Below are positions 62,433 through 64,000 of a stretch of 64,000 nt of DNA, one piece after another (the first letter of the stretch is position 1; each line of letters opens with the position of its first letter). The stretch is taken from NCBI RefSeq assembly GCF_963082495.1, contig NZ_CAUJAN010000001.1, positions 1 through 64,000 of the forward strand. The letters are read 5' to 3'. A program made the position numbers and the translations under genes. Under the pieces are notes generated by a model, which saw only the letters and a program-made list of their open reading frames with translations, made no database searches and was not told where the DNA came from. The stretch comes from Methanobrevibacter sp. V74. Its GTDB lineage: Archaea; Methanobacteriota; Methanobacteria; Methanobacteriales; Methanobacteriaceae.

Positions 62433-62762
62433 ATGGCTAATAAAAGATTTAAAAGACAAGAATATGCTCGTTATAAAAAACTTGGAATAAAATGGAGACG
62501 CCCTAGAGGTAAAACCAGTAAAATGAGAAGATATGAAGCAGGTAAACCTGACATGCCGGCTATTGGTTACAGAACCCCTAGAGCTATAAGGGATTTACAT
62601 CCTTCCGGATATAATGATGTTCTTGTTCACAATATGCAAGAATTAGAAGACTTAAACCCAGTATCTGATGCTGCAAGAATAAGTGCTTCTATTGGTAAAA
62701 GAAAAAAAGAGTTGATGTTGAAAAAAGCATCAGAGCTCAATATAAAAGTTTTAAATAAATAA
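62433..62762 (+). CDS. rpl32e: Large-subunit ribosomal protein L32e
   Basis: 109 residues of eL32: FKRQEYARYKKLGIKWRRPRGKTSKMRRYEAGKPDMPAIGYRTPRAIR, HPSGYNDVLVHNMQEL, and SASIGKRKKELMLKKASEL. Slightly short for the archaeal family. Confidence 0.95.
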   Translation: MANKRFKRQEYARYKKLGIKWRRPRGKTSKMRRYEAGKPDMPAIGYRTPRAIRDLHPSGYNDVLVHNMQELEDLNPVSDAARISASIGKRKKELMLKKASELNIKVLNK

Positions 62763-62865
62763 TCATATTTATAAGTTGAATCAATTACGGGGCTTTATTT
62801 GAATTGATTTGACTAGTTAAATTTCAAAGGGAATTTAGATTTTATCTAAATGGAGGATTATATAC
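62763..62865 (+). promoter_or_regulatory. Intercistronic region with two hairpins and a TATA-like box in the ribosomal operon
   Basis: 103 bases between L32e and L19e, the largest break in this part of the operon. It holds a TATA-like ATATTTATAAG (62765-62775), a stem AATCAATT (62779-62786) with AATTGATT (62802-62809), and a stem ATTTAGA / TCTAAAT (62833-62851) just before the GGAGG ribosome site. It may be an internal promoter or a processing or attenuation site. Confidence 0.4.
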
Positions 62866-63321
62866 ATGAATCTTACAACTCAAAAAAGATTAGCTGCTAG
62901 TATCCTCAAAGTAGGTCTTAATCGTGTATGGATTGATCCAGAAAGATTAGAAGAAGTATCTATGGCGATTACTAGAGATGGTGTAAAGCAGTTAATTCAA
63001 GATGGAGCTATTAAAGCAAAACCTCAAAAAGGTATTAGTAGCTACAGATCTAAAAAAATTAAAGAACAAAAAGCAAAAGGAAAAAGAAAAGGTAGAGGTA
63101 GTATAAAAGGGGCTAAAAAAGCTCGTACTCCTAAGAAAAAGGCTTGGATGACTACTATTAGGGCTTTAAGAAGAGATCTCAAAGATATGCGTGAAGATGA
63201 AATCATTGATGCTACCACCTATCGTAAATTATACAAAATGGCTAAGGGTGGCGCATTTAGAAGTAAATCTTACATGAGAAACTACGCCCGTGACCATGAT
63301 TTAATTAAAGGAGAGGAATAA
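62866..63321 (+). CDS. rpl19e: Large-subunit ribosomal protein L19e
   Basis: 151 residues of eL19: LTTQKRLAASILKVGLNRVWIDPERLEEVSMAITRDGVKQLI, then the basic helix with KGRGSIKGAKKARTPKKKAWMTTIRALRRDLK. Preceded by TGGAGG. Confidence 0.97.
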   Translation: MNLTTQKRLAASILKVGLNRVWIDPERLEEVSMAITRDGVKQLIQDGAIKAKPQKGISSYRSKKIKEQKAKGKRKGRGSIKGAKKARTPKKKAWMTTIRALRRDLKDMREDEIIDATTYRKLYKMAKGGAFRSKSYMRNYARDHDLIKGEE

Positions 63322-63323
63322 AC

Positions 63324-63905
63324 ATGGCACATGGAACTAATTATAAAGTAGCATTCAGAAGAAGAAGAGAAGGTAAAACTGATTATGCGGCTAGAATGAA
63401 ATTAGTTGATTACAACAAATCTCGTTTGGTTGTTAGAGTTTCTAATGCTCATGCTACCGTTCAAGTTATTGATTACGCTCCAGAAGGAGATATCACCATT
63501 GCATCTGCAGTAAGCAAACAATTATCACAATATGGTTACTTAGGTGCTACTGGAAACATTTCAGCATTTTACTTAACAGCATACTTATGTGCTAAAAGAG
63601 CTTTAGAAGCAGGTGTTGAAAATGCAATCTTAGACATAGGTTTAAAATCACCAATTAAAGGTTCTAAAATATTTGCAGCTTTAAAAGGTGCAGTTGATGC
63701 AGGTTTAGAAGTACCTCACGGAGACTTCATTTTCCCAGAAGATGAACGTATCAGAGGAGAAAATATTGCAGAATATGCTGAATCTTTAAATGCTGAAGAA
63801 GTTGCTAAAAAATTCTCAAAGTATTTTGAAAGAGGTCTTAATCCTAAAGATTTACCTGAAAACTTTGATGAAACTGTTAAAAATATCGATGAGGCAGAGG
63901 TATAA
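63324..63905 (+). CDS. rpl18: Large-subunit ribosomal protein L18
   Basis: 193 residues of uL18: [85 protein letters not shown], and [14 protein letters not shown]-type end ([23 protein letters not shown]). Binds 5S rRNA. Confidence 0.97.
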   Translation: MAHGTNYKVAFRRRREGKTDYAARMKLVDYNKSRLVVRVSNAHATVQVIDYAPEGDITIASAVSKQLSQYGYLGATGNISAFYLTAYLCAKRALEAGVENAILDIGLKSPIKGSKIFAALKGAVDAGLEVPHGDFIFPEDERIRGENIAEYAESLNAEEVAKKFSKYFERGLNPKDLPENFDETVKNIDEAEV

Positions 63906-63907
63906 CT

Positions 63908-64000
63908 ATGAGTTTTAATATGAATGAATGGGAACCTAAAACCAATCTTGGTAAATTAGTTAAAGATGGGACCATTATTGATATCGATGAAATTTTTGAA
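63908..64000 (+). CDS. rps5: Small-subunit ribosomal protein S5 (5' part)
   Basis: The first 31 codons, cut by the window edge: [19 protein letters not shown], then [12 protein letters not shown], matching the archaeal uS5 N-terminus (W-x-P-x-T-x-L-G-x-x-V). The gene order L19e-L18-S5 agrees. It starts two bases after the L18 stop. Confidence 0.93.
   Translation, partial: MSFNMNEWEPKTNLGKLVKDGTIIDIDEIFE

Noticed and set aside
1-64000. CRISPR array or cas genes
   Set aside because: No regular direct repeats with unique spacers and no Cas-like protein seen.

Overview
The window is AT-rich DNA from a methanogenic archaeon of the order Methanobacteriales, most likely a Methanobrevibacter-type gut or rumen species. 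The main evidence is the methanogenesis-marker cluster, HdrB/HdrC, a FwdF-like polyferredoxin, an archaeal SRP RNA, archaeal ribosomal-protein operon order, a surface protein with pseudomurein-binding repeats and a C71-like peptidase domain, and class III signal peptides. The promoters look archaeal (TATA boxes about 25 bases before starts). Shine-Dalgarno motifs are of the GGTGAT/GAGGTG type. I cannot fix the species from sequence alone.

Layout. 1-6.4 kb: a transposase tail, cbiZ, xseB and xseA, PRC-barrel plus pyrE, a MoaB/Mog protein, and three HTH regulators (two of them tandem FilR1/DUF1724 paralogues). xseA is split by what is almost certainly uncut Illumina Nextera/P7 adapter plus a homopolymer (1902-1983), an assembly artefact. 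6.4-9.8 kb: nob1, a DUF2117-type gene, marker 2, and an exported thermonuclease. 9.9-15.1 kb: markers 3, 6, 5, 15 and 17, then a NifB-type radical SAM gene; these bear on methyl-coenzyme M reductase activation. 15.2-20.6 kb: a phosphodiesterase, Mn-pyrophosphatase, a candidate structured RNA, mtnA, trm5 and dph5.

20.6-25.4 kb is the accessory stretch: a diverged duplicated ~160-bp repeat, a small ribbon-helix-helix protein, a complete IS with terminal inverted repeats and a 4-bp target duplication, whose transposase is split at a perfect A_AAA_AAG heptamer, then a coiled-coil protein, a PsbP-like protein and a short TGT-like protein. 25.6-34.8 kb: hdrC with a long acidic N-terminal extension, hdrB, DUF749/DUF2096 genes, a phosphoesterase, 2-phosphoglycerate kinase, a CBS protein, SRP RNA, tRNA-Ser(GCT), a cation-diffusion transporter, an aminotransferase and a radical SAM protein.

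35.2-38.2 kb holds a large secreted adhesin-like pseudomurein peptidase, with an apparent ATT start behind a 5' UTR hairpin. 38.4-53.3 kb: CoaD-type adenylyltransferase, ferredoxin and polyferredoxin, two pilin-like proteins, an unknown membrane protein with a UPF0173 hydrolase, RqcH, DUF2070, fumarase beta, an MJ0158-family PLP enzyme, birA-pycA, a METTL5-like methyltransferase and an MTH1-like SPOUT methylase. From 53.6 kb to the end runs the S10/spc-type ribosomal operon from L3 to the start of S5, including aIF1-like, Rnp1 and a short TTG-initiated S14.
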